This document shows positions 24,375-33,338 of a DNA stretch of 64,000 nucleotides, in pieces (within the stretch, counting starts at the first letter, position 1; each line of letters starts with the position of its first letter). This DNA is from Paenibacillus nanensis (GTDB taxonomy: Bacteria > Bacillota > Bacilli > Paenibacillales > Paenibacillaceae): positions 294,171 through 358,170 of the forward strand of contig NZ_QXQA01000004.1 in the NCBI RefSeq assembly GCF_003583765.1, read 5' to 3'. The notes beneath the pieces were generated by a model that saw only the letters and a program-made list of their open reading frames with translations, did not search any database and was not told the DNA's origin. The position numbers were made by a program, and so were the translations under genes.

Positions 24375-24455
24375 TTGAAAGCCGCATTTGAGCGAGTGTT
24401 GAGGCAATTTGAGATCAAGCAGAATATGAATTATAGAAAAGAGAAAGAGGTTTGA
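24375..24455 (+). CDS. Short ORF coupled to the YdcF-like gene
   Basis: 26 codons from TTG 24375, nine nt after GGAG; product ends QNMNYRKEKEV. Its TGA overlaps the TTG start at 24452 (TTGA), as in coupled genes. It may be a coupling leader or a remnant C-terminus. No family. Confidence 0.3.
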   Translation: MKAAFERVLRQFEIKQNMNYRKEKEV

Positions 24456-25075
24456 GGAAAGGGGGGGTCATCATTTCTTTTCCATTTGACTGTATTACCG
24501 AGTTTATGTTTTTCGAGACAGAGCTGGAACAGGCGGATGTTATTTTGGTTCCGGGTAGCAGTCACAGCCAACTGATGGAAAGAGCAGCTAAGCTGTATCA
24601 TCAGGGAGCGGCTCCTCTTATTCTGCCTTCCGGGGGAGCTACTCCTCAGGTGGAAACGACAGAATGGGCGTTTCTTCGGGATATTGGAATCGCATTGGGG
24701 ATCCCAGAAGAAGCGATACTGAAGGAGGATCAGGCAACCAACACGTTTGAAAATGCTCGGTTCTCACTAGAGGTATTGAAGCGCCAAGGAATACATCCTA
24801 AAAAAGTTATTCTCGCTTGTAAAAACTACCATGCTAGAAGAGCGCTTTTAACCTATCGTTTTATCTTTCCGGAAGACACGGTTTTTTATGTAAGCCCCGT
24901 CGTTGACCGAACGGGCATTACGAAAGAGAACTGGTATTTAAACGAGAAGCGCATTCACATCGTCATGAACGAGCTTGAGAAGGTAGGGAAATATTTCAGA
25001 CATGCCATCCTTCAAAGCGGAGCTAGTTCTTCCCTGCCTTTGGCAGATGATGGTACAATAGTCGAAGACAAATGA
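24452..25075 (+). CDS. YdcF/SanA-like (DUF218) protein
   Basis: 207 aa. TTG 24452 after AAGAGG, or a start slightly downstream. QADVILVPGSSHSQLMERAA and LILPSGGATPQVETTEWAFL are the DUF218 core. NTFENARFSLEVLKRQ is the conserved helix, and KVILACKNYHARRALLTYRF the third segment. The family has a Rossmann-like fold and binds nucleotides or envelope precursors; the exact role is unsettled. It lacks the membrane anchor of SanA, so it is probably cytosolic. Confidence 0.82.
   Translation: MRKGGVIISFPFDCITEFMFFETELEQADVILVPGSSHSQLMERAAKLYHQGAAPLILPSGGATPQVETTEWAFLRDIGIALGIPEEAILKEDQATNTFENARFSLEVLKRQGIHPKKVILACKNYHARRALLTYRFIFPEDTVFYVSPVVDRTGITKENWYLNEKRIHIVMNELEKVGKYFRHAILQSGASSSLPLADDGTIVEDK
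25054..25059 (+). promoter_or_regulatory. Extended -10 promoter element
   Basis: TACAAT preceded by GATGATGG, matching the recurrent element. It lies in the last codons of the YdcF-like gene and would start a ~130-nt leader to the DinB gene. Confidence 0.45.
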
Positions 25076-25194
25076 ACGATACCGGGCAAGGCAATCCGAA
25101 GGGGTACAGCTTGAATGACGGCATGAATAATTGGAACCCGCCTAAAGCTTCTAGCTTGGCGGTTTTTTCATTTTCGGGCAGCGGAGGAAGCTAA
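25072..25194 (+). CDS. Possible 40-aa ORF spanning a terminator
   Basis: ATG 25072 overlaps the preceding TGA (ATGA). The frame stays open for 40 codons, through the hairpin at 25135, and stops one base before the DinB start. Glycine-, serine- and asparagine-rich. There is no independent ribosome site. It could be a coupling leader whose translation disrupts the terminator, or chance. Confidence 0.22.
   Translation: MNDTGQGNPKGYSLNDGMNNWNPPKASSLAVFSFSGSGGS
25135..25168 (+). terminator. Terminator or attenuator before the DinB gene
   Basis: AACC(C)GCC...GGCGGTT stem with one bulged C, then six T. It lies between the promoter at 25054 and the gene at 25196, so it could attenuate. Confidence 0.75.
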
Positions 25195-25195
25195 T

Positions 25196-25894
25196 ATGGA
25201 TTTGGCGCAACGAAAACAATGGAATGAAGGCCATAAATGCTTGACAGATATCATTCTTAAACCACAAGAGCATGACAGCGCGGTCAAGCTCTTTTTGCAG
25301 CAGCATGCTTGGCTGCACTCCTCCAAATTGACTCCATCCGGGTCAGTCCGTACGCTAGAGGACGAATTGTTGGACGGTGCGAAGGAGGAAACACTGCGCC
25401 AATATCCTGTAAGAACACCCGACACAAAAAACTCGATCGTCTGGCATCTTTGGCACATTGCAAGAATCGAAGATATGACGATGAATGTTCTCGTAGGCAA
25501 CCATGAACAGATTTTGTATGCCGGCGGCTGGTACCGAAAACTAAATATTGGTGTTGAACATTCGGGCAACGGGATGAGCGAAGCGGAAATTGCTAATTTA
25601 AGCTCGGGAATCAATATATCAGCTCTATTAACCTACCGGACTGAGGTGGGGAGAAGAACTCGTGACATCATAAGCTCGCTGGAGCCTCGGCAATTTAAAC
25701 AAAAGGTAGAACCGCATCAAATAAGCAAGCTAGAAGAGCTTGGGGCAGTAAAGAAGGGAGAGAAATGGCTGCTAGAGTACTGGGGGAATAAGACGATTGC
25801 CGGCTTGGCGCTGATGCCCGCAACGAGGCATAATTTTGTGCATTTGAACAAGTCACTTCGAATTAAGCAAAAGCTTCAAAAAAATAAAGCTTAG
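25196..25894 (+). CDS. DinB-like protein
   Basis: 232 aa. ATG 25196 after GGAGGAAG. NSIVWHLWHIARIEDMTMNV carries the first conserved DinB histidine region (HLWHIARIED), and LMPATRHNFVHLN the C-terminal histidine. Forms a four-helix bundle likely to bind a divalent metal. DinB proteins include thiol-dependent transferases and detoxifying hydrolases. Behind a leader terminator. Confidence 0.82.
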   Translation: MDLAQRKQWNEGHKCLTDIILKPQEHDSAVKLFLQQHAWLHSSKLTPSGSVRTLEDELLDGAKEETLRQYPVRTPDTKNSIVWHLWHIARIEDMTMNVLVGNHEQILYAGGWYRKLNIGVEHSGNGMSEAEIANLSSGINISALLTYRTEVGRRTRDIISSLEPRQFKQKVEPHQISKLEELGAVKKGEKWLLEYWGNKTIAGLALMPATRHNFVHLNKSLRIKQKLQKNKA

Positions 25895-25904
25895 GAAATG
25901 AGGG

Positions 25905-26360
25905 ATGCCCCCGATGACGTTAACGCTTAGAGGCGCACTCGAGTCGGATTTGCCTATCCTTGCTCAAATGAATAAACAGTTAATTGACGATGAGGGCAGT
26001 CTGAATCCTATGACAATCAGCGAACTGGAGGATCGTATGAGGGTGTGGCTTCTGTCCGATTGGCATATTGATTTATTGTGTAAGGACACGGAGATTGTGG
26101 GATATGCGCTTTACCAATTTCGTGACAACACCTATTATAAAGTAGAACGGGAAGTGTATGTGAGGCAATTTTTTATTACGTCGGATCATCGAATGATGGG
26201 TTTTGGGAGAGAGGGGATTAATCTGCTAAAGGAAACGCGGTTCCCGGATGTGAAGACGATTATCGTCGATGTATTGGTGAACAATCATAGGGGAATGAGC
26301 TTTTGGCAGCAGGTTGGGTTCGCTCCTTACCAAACGACTATGAAGCTCCATACGAAGTGA
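25905..26360 (+). CDS. GNAT acetyltransferase
   Basis: 151 aa. ATG 25905, with ATG 25914 as an alternative. VRQFFITSDHRMMGFGREGI is motif A and VDVLVNNHRGMSFWQQVGFA the C-terminal part. 10 bp behind the DinB gene and likely cotranscribed. Confidence 0.9.
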   Translation: MPPMTLTLRGALESDLPILAQMNKQLIDDEGSLNPMTISELEDRMRVWLLSDWHIDLLCKDTEIVGYALYQFRDNTYYKVEREVYVRQFFITSDHRMMGFGREGINLLKETRFPDVKTIIVDVLVNNHRGMSFWQQVGFAPYQTTMKLHTK

Positions 26361-26381
26361 GCAAGCTAAGAGGGGAATGGA

Positions 26382-26858
26382 ATGAAAAAAATTAGTTGGA
26401 TTATCGTTGTTCTTATCACTCTCTCATGTGTTTCGTTCGTATACTTTTACCATCAGCCTGAACGGATTGAACGTGAGCATAAGAGCGTCATCTATTCAGT
26501 TGAAAACGATTTTGAGAAGCAAACAAGCATTGCCCTAGAAGGGAACTATTATCGTAATCTATTTGGCCGTGATGTGTTCATTGGGAAGCTAATGACGGAT
26601 GACGATTTGGAGTATGAGATTAAATTGTACGATGAAGGCGGCAACTTTCAAGGCTCCATTACTACTCTTAACAGCAATAATGTCACCGAAACCATCGGTT
26701 CGGTTATGACCTCTCGTCATTTTGACAACGTTTGGGTACAATTAGACAATATCAATGAACGGTACAATCTATCGGATGGGTACATTACCGGTCCTGCGAC
26801 CACGAAAGAAGAGGCAAATCAAGTAGCATTGAAAATGCAAGAAGGAAAGAAACAATAA
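26382..26858 (+). CDS. Secreted or membrane-anchored hypothetical protein
   Basis: 158 aa. MKKISWIIVVLITLSCVSFV is a signal anchor without a clear lipobox. The extracytoplasmic part is polar, with GGNFQGSITTLNSNNVTETI in the centre. No domain recognised. ATG after GGGG within an otherwise continuous gene string. Confidence 0.6.
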   Translation: MKKISWIIVVLITLSCVSFVYFYHQPERIEREHKSVIYSVENDFEKQTSIALEGNYYRNLFGRDVFIGKLMTDDDLEYEIKLYDEGGNFQGSITTLNSNNVTETIGSVMTSRHFDNVWVQLDNINERYNLSDGYITGPATTKEEANQVALKMQEGKKQ

Positions 26859-26871
26859 GGGGAGGATAACG

Positions 26872-27171
26872 ATGATACTTGAGGTTGCTGTGCTGCAAGT
26901 TAAACCGGGATTGACCGATGGATTTGAGCGAAGTTTTAAAGAGGCATCGGGCATTATTTCCAAAATGAAAGGCTATATCCATCATGAGCTGCAAAAATGC
27001 ATTGAGGATCCGAACAAGTATATTTTACTTGTGAAATGGGAGACGCTTGAAGATCATACGATAGGCTTTCGGGGATCTGCGGAGTATCAAGAGTGGAAAG
27101 CTTTATTGCATCATTTCTACGATCCATTTCCTACGGTTGAGCATTTTGAGATTGTCAATCTCGATTCGTAA
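26872..27171 (+). CDS. Antibiotic biosynthesis monooxygenase (ABM)-like protein
   Basis: 99 aa. ATG after GGGGAGG. EVAVLQVKPGLTDGFERSFK and YILLVKWETLEDHTIGFRGS are the two halves of the dimeric ferredoxin-like ABM fold; family members act as cofactor-free monooxygenases or heme-degrading enzymes. Reaction unknown. Confidence 0.85.
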   Translation: MILEVAVLQVKPGLTDGFERSFKEASGIISKMKGYIHHELQKCIEDPNKYILLVKWETLEDHTIGFRGSAEYQEWKALLHHFYDPFPTVEHFEIVNLDS

Positions 27172-27200
27172 GCTTTATATGATGGGGAGGCTACAAAACC

Positions 27201-27863
27201 GTGCAGCATATACAAGCCGTTATATTTGACCTGGATAATACGCTCCTCGATCGGACTCGTACGTTCAGAAGCTTTGCGGCTCGCTTTATAGCCGCCTATT
27301 TTGGGCATGTGAAGACGACAGAGGACATTCTTGAAAGGATCATAGTTCTCGACCAGGACGGATACAAGGATAAAAGCGAGCTATTTGATGAATTGCTAGA
27401 CGAGATGCCTTGGAAAGCGAAACCGTTAAAATCAGAGCTTATGAGCTTCTATGAAACGGAATATGTCAATAACGCTGTACTCATGAATCAAGCGAAAGAA
27501 GTGTTGAAGCACGTCAAAAGCAAATACCAAACGGCATTAATTACGAATGGCAGAACGGCCATTCAGTATGGAAAGATTGACAAGTTAGATATCCGGAAAG
27601 ATTTCGATTGCATCCTCGTCTCGGAGGAAGCCGGCGTAAAGAAGCCCGACCCAACAATCTATCGCATGGCGATAGACCGATTAGGACTGCAGCCCGATCA
27701 GTGTATTTATGTTGGCGATCATCCGATTAACGATATTCAAGGGGCGGCAGACTGCGGCATGGAAGCCATTTGGCTGAAGGTTAACCAGCCTTGGCGAGAA
27801 GAGCTTACGGCAAAGCCGCTATATGTTATCTTTCAATTAGAAGAGTTATTGCATCTGTTATGA
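27201..27863 (+). CDS. HAD-superfamily hydrolase
   Basis: 220 aa. GTG 27201 after GGGGAGG. DLDNTLLDR is HAD motif I (nucleophile and acid Asp), LITNGRT motif II, the Lys of KKPDPTIY motif III, and VGDHPINDI motif IV. The alpha-helical cap between motifs I and II marks subfamily I, as in phosphoglycolate and nucleotide phosphatases. Substrate unknown. Confidence 0.92.
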   Translation: MQHIQAVIFDLDNTLLDRTRTFRSFAARFIAAYFGHVKTTEDILERIIVLDQDGYKDKSELFDELLDEMPWKAKPLKSELMSFYETEYVNNAVLMNQAKEVLKHVKSKYQTALITNGRTAIQYGKIDKLDIRKDFDCILVSEEAGVKKPDPTIYRMAIDRLGLQPDQCIYVGDHPINDIQGAADCGMEAIWLKVNQPWREELTAKPLYVIFQLEELLHLL

Positions 27864-27990
27864 GAAATGTTAAACTTAACGGTTTACATTTGTGAGTCTT
27901 ATGTCCTAGTTTATTGCCTATTATTTCTTGTATACGAAGTTGAATGGTTATGTTATGATGATCTCAATTCTAAGACGAATTAACTACATA

Positions 27991-28068
27991 ACAACACGGC
28001 AAACTTGTTGAAAGACAAGGACGCAAAGCTACGGGCCTACTGCATATGCAATGGCGGCCGGGTTGCAA
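27991..28068 (+). promoter_or_regulatory. Cyclic di-GMP-I (GEMM) riboswitch
   Basis: The class I core is clear: GCAAAC near 28000, P2 CTTGT (28004-28008) with ACAAG (28015-28019) capped by a GAAA tetraloop, then GGACGCAAAGC (28019-28029), and a GC-rich P3 ending GGCCGGGTTGC (28056-28066). These are the invariant segments around the c-di-GMP pocket. Directly downstream is a terminator and then cheA. CAAATGTG (28066-28073), at the aptamer 3' end, can pair with CACATTTG in the terminator loop, a candidate antiterminator. Confidence 0.93.
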
Positions 28069-28080
28069 ATGTGACCATAG

Positions 28081-28121
28081 AGACTCTTTCTTCTGCACAT
28101 TTGAGGGAAAGGGTCTTTTTT
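28081..28121 (+). terminator. Riboswitch-controlled terminator before cheA
   Basis: AGACTCTTTC (28081-28090) pairs with GAAAGGGTCT (one G-U), followed by T's. It lies 46 nt before the cheA start, the normal expression platform of an OFF-type c-di-GMP switch. Confidence 0.9.
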
Positions 28122-28166
28122 GTACCCAAATTATGTCGAATTATGTCGTTTGATAGGAGAAAGCCG

Positions 28167-30149
28167 ATGGCAGAACATGTTTTTTCGGACCCATTGTTGG
28201 ATGTTTATTATCACGAGAATACGCAGCTGCTAGAGCAATTAGAAGGCATTATCTTGGATTGTGAGGCTGGCACGTACAGCGAGAAGGCAACGAACGAAAT
28301 TTTTCGCGTCATGCATACGATCAAGGGCTCTTCAACGATGATGAATTTCTCCAATGTGGCGAGACTCGCCCACACGATGGAAGACTTGTTCTCGTACATA
28401 CGATCCGAACAACCGGAGCATGCCGATTACACCGTGTTGTCTGATCTGGTCCTGCAGGGGATCGATTTCATGAAGCTGGAGTTTTACAAAATTAGAAACG
28501 GTCATCCAATGGATGGCGACGAAGCCTCTCTTGTTTCTGAGCTGCAGGAGTATTTGGATAGGCTAACCTCACAGCACGAAGATGCGCACGTGAAAGCCAT
28601 CGTATTCTTTGAAGATGAATACCAGATGGAGAATGTGCGGGCCTTTCAAGTCGTTCATCAGCTGCAGGAGTGGACGGACAGGTTTTCCTATGAACCGGAA
28701 GATATTCAGAATAACAATGAGACGGCAGAGATGATCCGGAAAGAAGGGTTCCGTCTTTACTTCCGTAATCGTGAGACGGTGGAGGAAGTGCAGGCTGCCT
28801 TATCACAAGCTCCATGCCTCAAGCATCTGGACATCATTCCGCTTCAAGAGGAACACGAAAAAGAAGACAATCACGCAATTGCCCAGACGGTTTTGGATGC
28901 CCCGGCAGCTTCAGCAGCAGAGCAGCTGGAGAAGGCGCAGACAGCGCAAAGCCAATTGGCGACGGGACAGTCGTCCAATTTTATAAGCATTAATGTAAAT
29001 CGGCTCGATGAATTGATGGATTTGGTAGGCGAGCTTGTGATTGCGGAATCCATGGTGACCCAGAGTCCGGATCTGGCGGGACTTGAGCTGGAGCAATTCC
29101 GGAAAGCAGCCAGACAGCTGCGCAAAATAACGGGTGAAATTCAAGACAAAGTCATGTCGATCCGAATGGTGCCGCTTTCCAATACGTTTCATAAGATGAA
29201 TCGGATTGTCCGGGATATATGCAAAAAGCAAGGGAAGTCCGTCAAGCTGGAATTGGTCGGGGAAGATACGGAAGTCGATAAAAATGTCATCGAGCGCATT
29301 TCCGACCCGATAATGCATATGGTACGCAACTCGCTGGATCACGGCATTGAGACGCCGGAGGAACGGCTGTCGCAAGGAAAACCTTCGACCGCGACACTTA
29401 CCTTAGAAGCGCGAAATGTTGGCAGCGAAGTTTTTGTTGTGGTGCGCGATGACGGACGAGGCTTGAACAAAGAAAAAATTATAAAAAGAGCTTTGGAGAA
29501 CGGACTTCTCCAGAAACAGGACGGAGCATTGGAGCTCCCTGATCATGAAATCTTCCAGCTCATCTTTTTGCCGGGCTTCTCGACAAAAGAGTCGATCACG
29601 GAATTCAGCGGCCGCGGTGTCGGAATGGATGTTGTGATGAGCAACATGATGGACGTGGGGGGGAGCGTATCCGTAGCGAGCGTTCCGGGAGAAGGAACAG
29701 CGATTACGATGCGGATTCCTCTTACTTTGGCAATCATTGACGGAATGAATGTTAAGGTGGGTCAGGCCCGCTATACGATTCCGACGACTGCGATTCGGGA
29801 ATCATTCCGCGCAGCTGCTGATCAAATTATAACGGATCCGGACGGCGCCGAGATGATTATGGTGCGGGGGGAATGTTATCAAGTTCTGCGGCTTCACGAA
29901 AGATTTGGGGTCGAGACAGCAGTCAAGGATATGCAGCATGGGATATTGATCATGGTGGAGTATGAGCATCGCAAGCTTTGTTTGTTCGCGGATGAATTGA
30001 TTGGACAGCAGCAGGTCGTGGTGAAAAACCTTCCGGCTTATATTAAAAAAATACGCGACATTAAAGGATTGGCAGGCTGCACAATGCTTGGCGACGGGAG
30101 CATCAGCTTAATTCTAGACATTGGCGGACTGCTGTCAGGACGTTACTAA
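28167..30149 (+). CDS. cheA: Chemotaxis histidine kinase CheA
   Basis: 660 aa from ATG 28167 after AGGAG. P1 phosphotransfer domain with MHTIKGSS (phospho-acceptor His50). A P2-like response-regulator docking domain at ~145-235. P3 dimerisation begins near RLDELMDLVGELVIAES. P4 ATPase has the N-box NSLDHGIETP, DDGRGL and the G2 box GRGVGMDVV. A C-terminal P5 CheW-like domain ends the protein. It phosphorylates response regulators according to receptor state. First gene of a five-gene operon under a c-di-GMP riboswitch. No cheY follows. Confidence 0.96.
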   Translation: MAEHVFSDPLLDVYYHENTQLLEQLEGIILDCEAGTYSEKATNEIFRVMHTIKGSSTMMNFSNVARLAHTMEDLFSYIRSEQPEHADYTVLSDLVLQGIDFMKLEFYKIRNGHPMDGDEASLVSELQEYLDRLTSQHEDAHVKAIVFFEDEYQMENVRAFQVVHQLQEWTDRFSYEPEDIQNNNETAEMIRKEGFRLYFRNRETVEEVQAALSQAPCLKHLDIIPLQEEHEKEDNHAIAQTVLDAPAASAAEQLEKAQTAQSQLATGQSSNFISINVNRLDELMDLVGELVIAESMVTQSPDLAGLELEQFRKAARQLRKITGEIQDKVMSIRMVPLSNTFHKMNRIVRDICKKQGKSVKLELVGEDTEVDKNVIERISDPIMHMVRNSLDHGIETPEERLSQGKPSTATLTLEARNVGSEVFVVVRDDGRGLNKEKIIKRALENGLLQKQDGALELPDHEIFQLIFLPGFSTKESITEFSGRGVGMDVVMSNMMDVGGSVSVASVPGEGTAITMRIPLTLAIIDGMNVKVGQARYTIPTTAIRESFRAAADQIITDPDGAEMIMVRGECYQVLRLHERFGVETAVKDMQHGILIMVEYEHRKLCLFADELIGQQQVVVKNLPAYIKKIRDIKGLAGCTMLGDGSISLILDIGGLLSGRY

Positions 30150-30168
30150 ATTCGGGGGTGTTAGGGCG

Positions 30169-30666
30169 ATGACGGATCAAAACGGCAATCAAGACTCATC
30201 CGGGTATGATGAGGATACGATGAGCGGGAAGTATCTTACCTTCCAGCTTGGGACGGAAGTGTATGGGATCGAAATTGCTTATGTTATTGAAATCATCGGC
30301 ATTCAAGCGATTACGGAGGTGCCGGAGCTTCCCGAGTATATTCGGGGCATTATTAACCTGCGCGGGAAGATCATACCAGTCATGGACGTCCGGCTCCGGT
30401 TCCGTAAGACGTTCCGGCCTTACAATGACCGGACATGTATTATCGTCATCGATATTCAAGACGTATCGATAGGTTTAGTCGTAGACAGCGTCTCTGAAGT
30501 ATTGTCTATTGCCGAGCACGATGTGGTGCCGCCGCCGGAGCTTGGACACGGTCACAGCAACCGGTTTATTAAAGGCGTCGGCAAGGTAGGCCAGGATGTG
30601 AAGCTGCTGCTTGATTGCGAGAAACTGCTGCAACATGAGGTATTGGAAGAATTAAGTCAACTATAA
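30169..30666 (+). CDS. cheW: Chemotaxis coupling protein CheW
   Basis: 165 aa from ATG 30169; the frame open upstream overlaps cheA and is ignored. LTFQLGTEVYGIEIAYVIEI and YIRGIINLRGKIIPVMDVRL are the CheW SH3-like halves. The N-terminal ~20 residues are polar and acidic (DQNGNQDSSGYDEDT). It joins CheA to the receptor. 19 bp after cheA. Confidence 0.95.
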   Translation: MTDQNGNQDSSGYDEDTMSGKYLTFQLGTEVYGIEIAYVIEIIGIQAITEVPELPEYIRGIINLRGKIIPVMDVRLRFRKTFRPYNDRTCIIVIDIQDVSIGLVVDSVSEVLSIAEHDVVPPPELGHGHSNRFIKGVGKVGQDVKLLLDCEKLLQHEVLEELSQL

Positions 30667-30695
30667 GAGACAGCTCACAGGAGGCATTATTCATC

Positions 30696-32492
30696 ATGAT
30701 GAACTTATCGATCAAAGCAAGACTTACCGTTTCCTATGTTCTAATCGTAGCCGCTCTTGTTGGTCTTGGCGGTTATGCGCTGATCTCACTGGACAATGTT
30801 AATCAGCAGTCCACGATCATTTCTGAAAAGTGGCTGCCCGGCGTAGATGACGCCAACAGCCTAAACACGATTACTTCGGATTACCGCATTTACGAGCTTC
30901 GTTTCACGTATGCCGAGACGAAAGAGGATATTTCGACTTATAAACAGAAAGCAGCCGAAACCAAGCAAGCGTTTGATGAAAAATTAGCGGAAGTCGAAGC
31001 GAACTCTACTACAGAATTGGAAAAAGAGAGCATTTCCCAATTAAAGAGCAGCTGGTCTCAATACTTTACGATCAGCAAGCAAATCTTTGATTTGATTGAA
31101 CAGGGGAAGAGGCAGGATGCGATTCAGCTCATGGCAAATGATTCAAGAACTGTCTTTGATCAGGCAAGCGGTGAGCTATTATCTCTCGTGCAATATAACC
31201 GTGAACAATCTGACCTTGCAAGCAAACGGGGGGACGAAGGGTTCGATACCGCCTTCGCCATTATGATAACGGTCATCGTCATTACGACTCTTGTAGTTAT
31301 CCTGCTAGCCGTCTTCATTACAAGAAGCATTACTCAGCCAATCCGCAAGCTGTCTGATGCAGCCAAGAAGCTGGCGGAAGGCGATGTAAACGTGAATGTC
31401 CAGACGACTAGCCGCGATGAGATTGGCGAGCTGATGAACGCTTTCGGTCAGATGATCGAAAGCATTAGAGAACAATCGCTTGCCGTCGAAAAGGTCGCAG
31501 ACGGCGATTTGACGGTACACGTTCGCGTCCGCTCCGATAGAGACCTGCTCGGCAAGAAGCTTCAGGAGATGATCGAACGCAACAACGAGATTCTGACGAA
31601 CATTAGTCATGCTTCGGATCAAGTGGCGTCAGGCTCCAAGCAAGTGTCGGATTCCAGTATCTCCCTGTCGCAAGGCGCAACCGAGCAGGCGAGCGCCGTC
31701 GAGGAATTAACGGCATCGCTGGAGGAAGTGTCGTCGCAGACGAAGCTTAACGCGGCGAACGCCAATGAAGCGAATCAGCTTGCGGAATCCTCGAAACAAA
31801 ATGCGCTGCAAGGCAATGAGCAGATGAAGGACATGCTCAATGCGATGCAAGACATTAATGAAGCGTCGAGCAGCATTTCCAAAATCATTAAAGTGATCGA
31901 TGAAATCGCGTTCCAGACCAATATTTTGGCGCTGAACGCAGCCGTCGAAGCGGCTAGAGCGGGACAACACGGCAAAGGGTTTGCGGTTGTAGCGGAGGAA
32001 GTGCGCAACTTGGCGGCAAGGTCCGCGAACGCAGCGAAGGAAACGACGACCATGATCGAGGGCTCGATCTTAAAGGTGCAGGACGGCACGAGGATTGCGG
32101 ACAAAACCGCTGAGGCGCTTCGGTCCATCGTTCTAGATATCGAGAAGGTGGCGGACCTTGTCGGCAACATTGCTGTCGCATCGACGGAGCAAGCGGCTGC
32201 TATTACCCAAATCAATCAAGGCATTGCGCAAGTGTCGCAGGTCGTTCAAACGAATTCCGCGACATCCGAAGAAAGCGCGGCGGCAAGCGAAGAATTGTCC
32301 GGCCAAGCGAGCATGCTCAGACAACAGGTTTCGCGCTTCAAGCTGAAACGCGGCTCGTACGGCCAAGTTTCCGATTTCGAAGAAATGAGCCCGGAAGTCC
32401 GCAGAATGCTGGATCAAATGAACTCCCAGCCTAAACGGAACGCCTCGATGCCTCAAATCGCTTTAAGTGATTCTGAATTCGGAAAGTACTAA
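30696..32492 (+). CDS. Methyl-accepting chemotaxis receptor
   Basis: 598 aa. Transmembrane helix 1 at ~8-30; an extracytoplasmic four-helix-bundle (4HB_MCP) ligand domain rich in Glu and Lys; helix 2 at ~190-212 (AIMITVIVITTLVVILLAVF); HAMP domain to ~270; then the long signalling coiled coil whose tip reads AFQTNILALNAAVEAARAG. Repeated Gln/Glu pairs are methylation sites for CheR. There is no CheR-tethering pentapeptide at the C-terminus. Sole receptor of this operon; ligand unknown. Confidence 0.95.
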   Translation: MMNLSIKARLTVSYVLIVAALVGLGGYALISLDNVNQQSTIISEKWLPGVDDANSLNTITSDYRIYELRFTYAETKEDISTYKQKAAETKQAFDEKLAEVEANSTTELEKESISQLKSSWSQYFTISKQIFDLIEQGKRQDAIQLMANDSRTVFDQASGELLSLVQYNREQSDLASKRGDEGFDTAFAIMITVIVITTLVVILLAVFITRSITQPIRKLSDAAKKLAEGDVNVNVQTTSRDEIGELMNAFGQMIESIREQSLAVEKVADGDLTVHVRVRSDRDLLGKKLQEMIERNNEILTNISHASDQVASGSKQVSDSSISLSQGATEQASAVEELTASLEEVSSQTKLNAANANEANQLAESSKQNALQGNEQMKDMLNAMQDINEASSSISKIIKVIDEIAFQTNILALNAAVEAARAGQHGKGFAVVAEEVRNLAARSANAAKETTTMIEGSILKVQDGTRIADKTAEALRSIVLDIEKVADLVGNIAVASTEQAAAITQINQGIAQVSQVVQTNSATSEESAAASEELSGQASMLRQQVSRFKLKRGSYGQVSDFEEMSPEVRRMLDQMNSQPKRNASMPQIALSDSEFGKY

Positions 32493-32496
32493 TCCT

Positions 32497-33312
32497 ATGA
32501 TTTCGATTACGAATAATGAGTTTAAGCAATTAACCGAATTTATTCATCGGGAATATGGCATCCACCTGAAAGAAGAGAAGAAGGCGCTCGTTACCGGAAG
32601 GCTCTACCAAGTGCTCGCCAAGCTTCAGATGACCAGCTTTAAGCAATATTACGAGTATATTGTGAAGGATCCGACCGGTAAAGCCGTACAAACTTTGGTG
32701 GATAAAATTACGACCAATCATACCTTTTTTATGCGGGAAGCGGAACACTTTACGTTCCTGAAGCATCAAGTGCTCCCTTTCCTCGCATCAACTGTGCATG
32801 ACAAGGATTTGCGTATTTGGAGCGCAGGGTGCTCTTCGGGGGAAGAGCCTTATACGCTGGCGATGATCTTGGACGATTTTTTCGGGAGAGAGAAGCCGCA
32901 TTGGGATACAAAAGTTTTGGCGACCGATATTTCAAGCCAAATATTGGAGAAGGCCTCCAAGGGCGTCTATCCTAATGAAGATATTGCGGTGCTGCCCGCC
33001 AACTGGCGGATAAACTATTTTCAAGGCTACGATAAGGAACACAGCATCATTCAGGATCAATTAAAGAAGGAAGTGATATTCAGACGGTTTAACCTAATGA
33101 ATACCGCGTTTCCTTTCAAGAAAAAATTTCATGTGATCTTCTGCAGAAATGTGATGATCTACTTTGATAATGAAACGAAGCATCAGCTAGTGGAACGTTT
33201 CTATGATCATTTGATGCCGGGCGGCTATTTGTTCATTGGTCATTCGGAATCGATTCCGCGTGAATCGACGCGGTTCACGTATATCCGGCCTGCCGTATAC
33301 CGAAAGGAATAG
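32497..33312 (+). CDS. cheR: Chemotaxis methyltransferase CheR
   Basis: 271 aa from ATG 32497, after GGAAAG; begins 4 bp after the receptor stop. An N-terminal helical domain is followed by the SAM-binding fold: RIWSAGCSSGEEPYTLAMIL is motif I, ATDIS and NLMNTAFPFKKKFHVIFCRN later motifs. Methylates receptor glutamates for adaptation, in balance with CheB downstream. Confidence 0.95.
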   Translation: MISITNNEFKQLTEFIHREYGIHLKEEKKALVTGRLYQVLAKLQMTSFKQYYEYIVKDPTGKAVQTLVDKITTNHTFFMREAEHFTFLKHQVLPFLASTVHDKDLRIWSAGCSSGEEPYTLAMILDDFFGREKPHWDTKVLATDISSQILEKASKGVYPNEDIAVLPANWRINYFQGYDKEHSIIQDQLKKEVIFRRFNLMNTAFPFKKKFHVIFCRNVMIYFDNETKHQLVERFYDHLMPGGYLFIGHSESIPRESTRFTYIRPAVYRKE

Positions 33313-33338
33313 GCCTTCTAGGAGGAGAGGTCGGTTTC

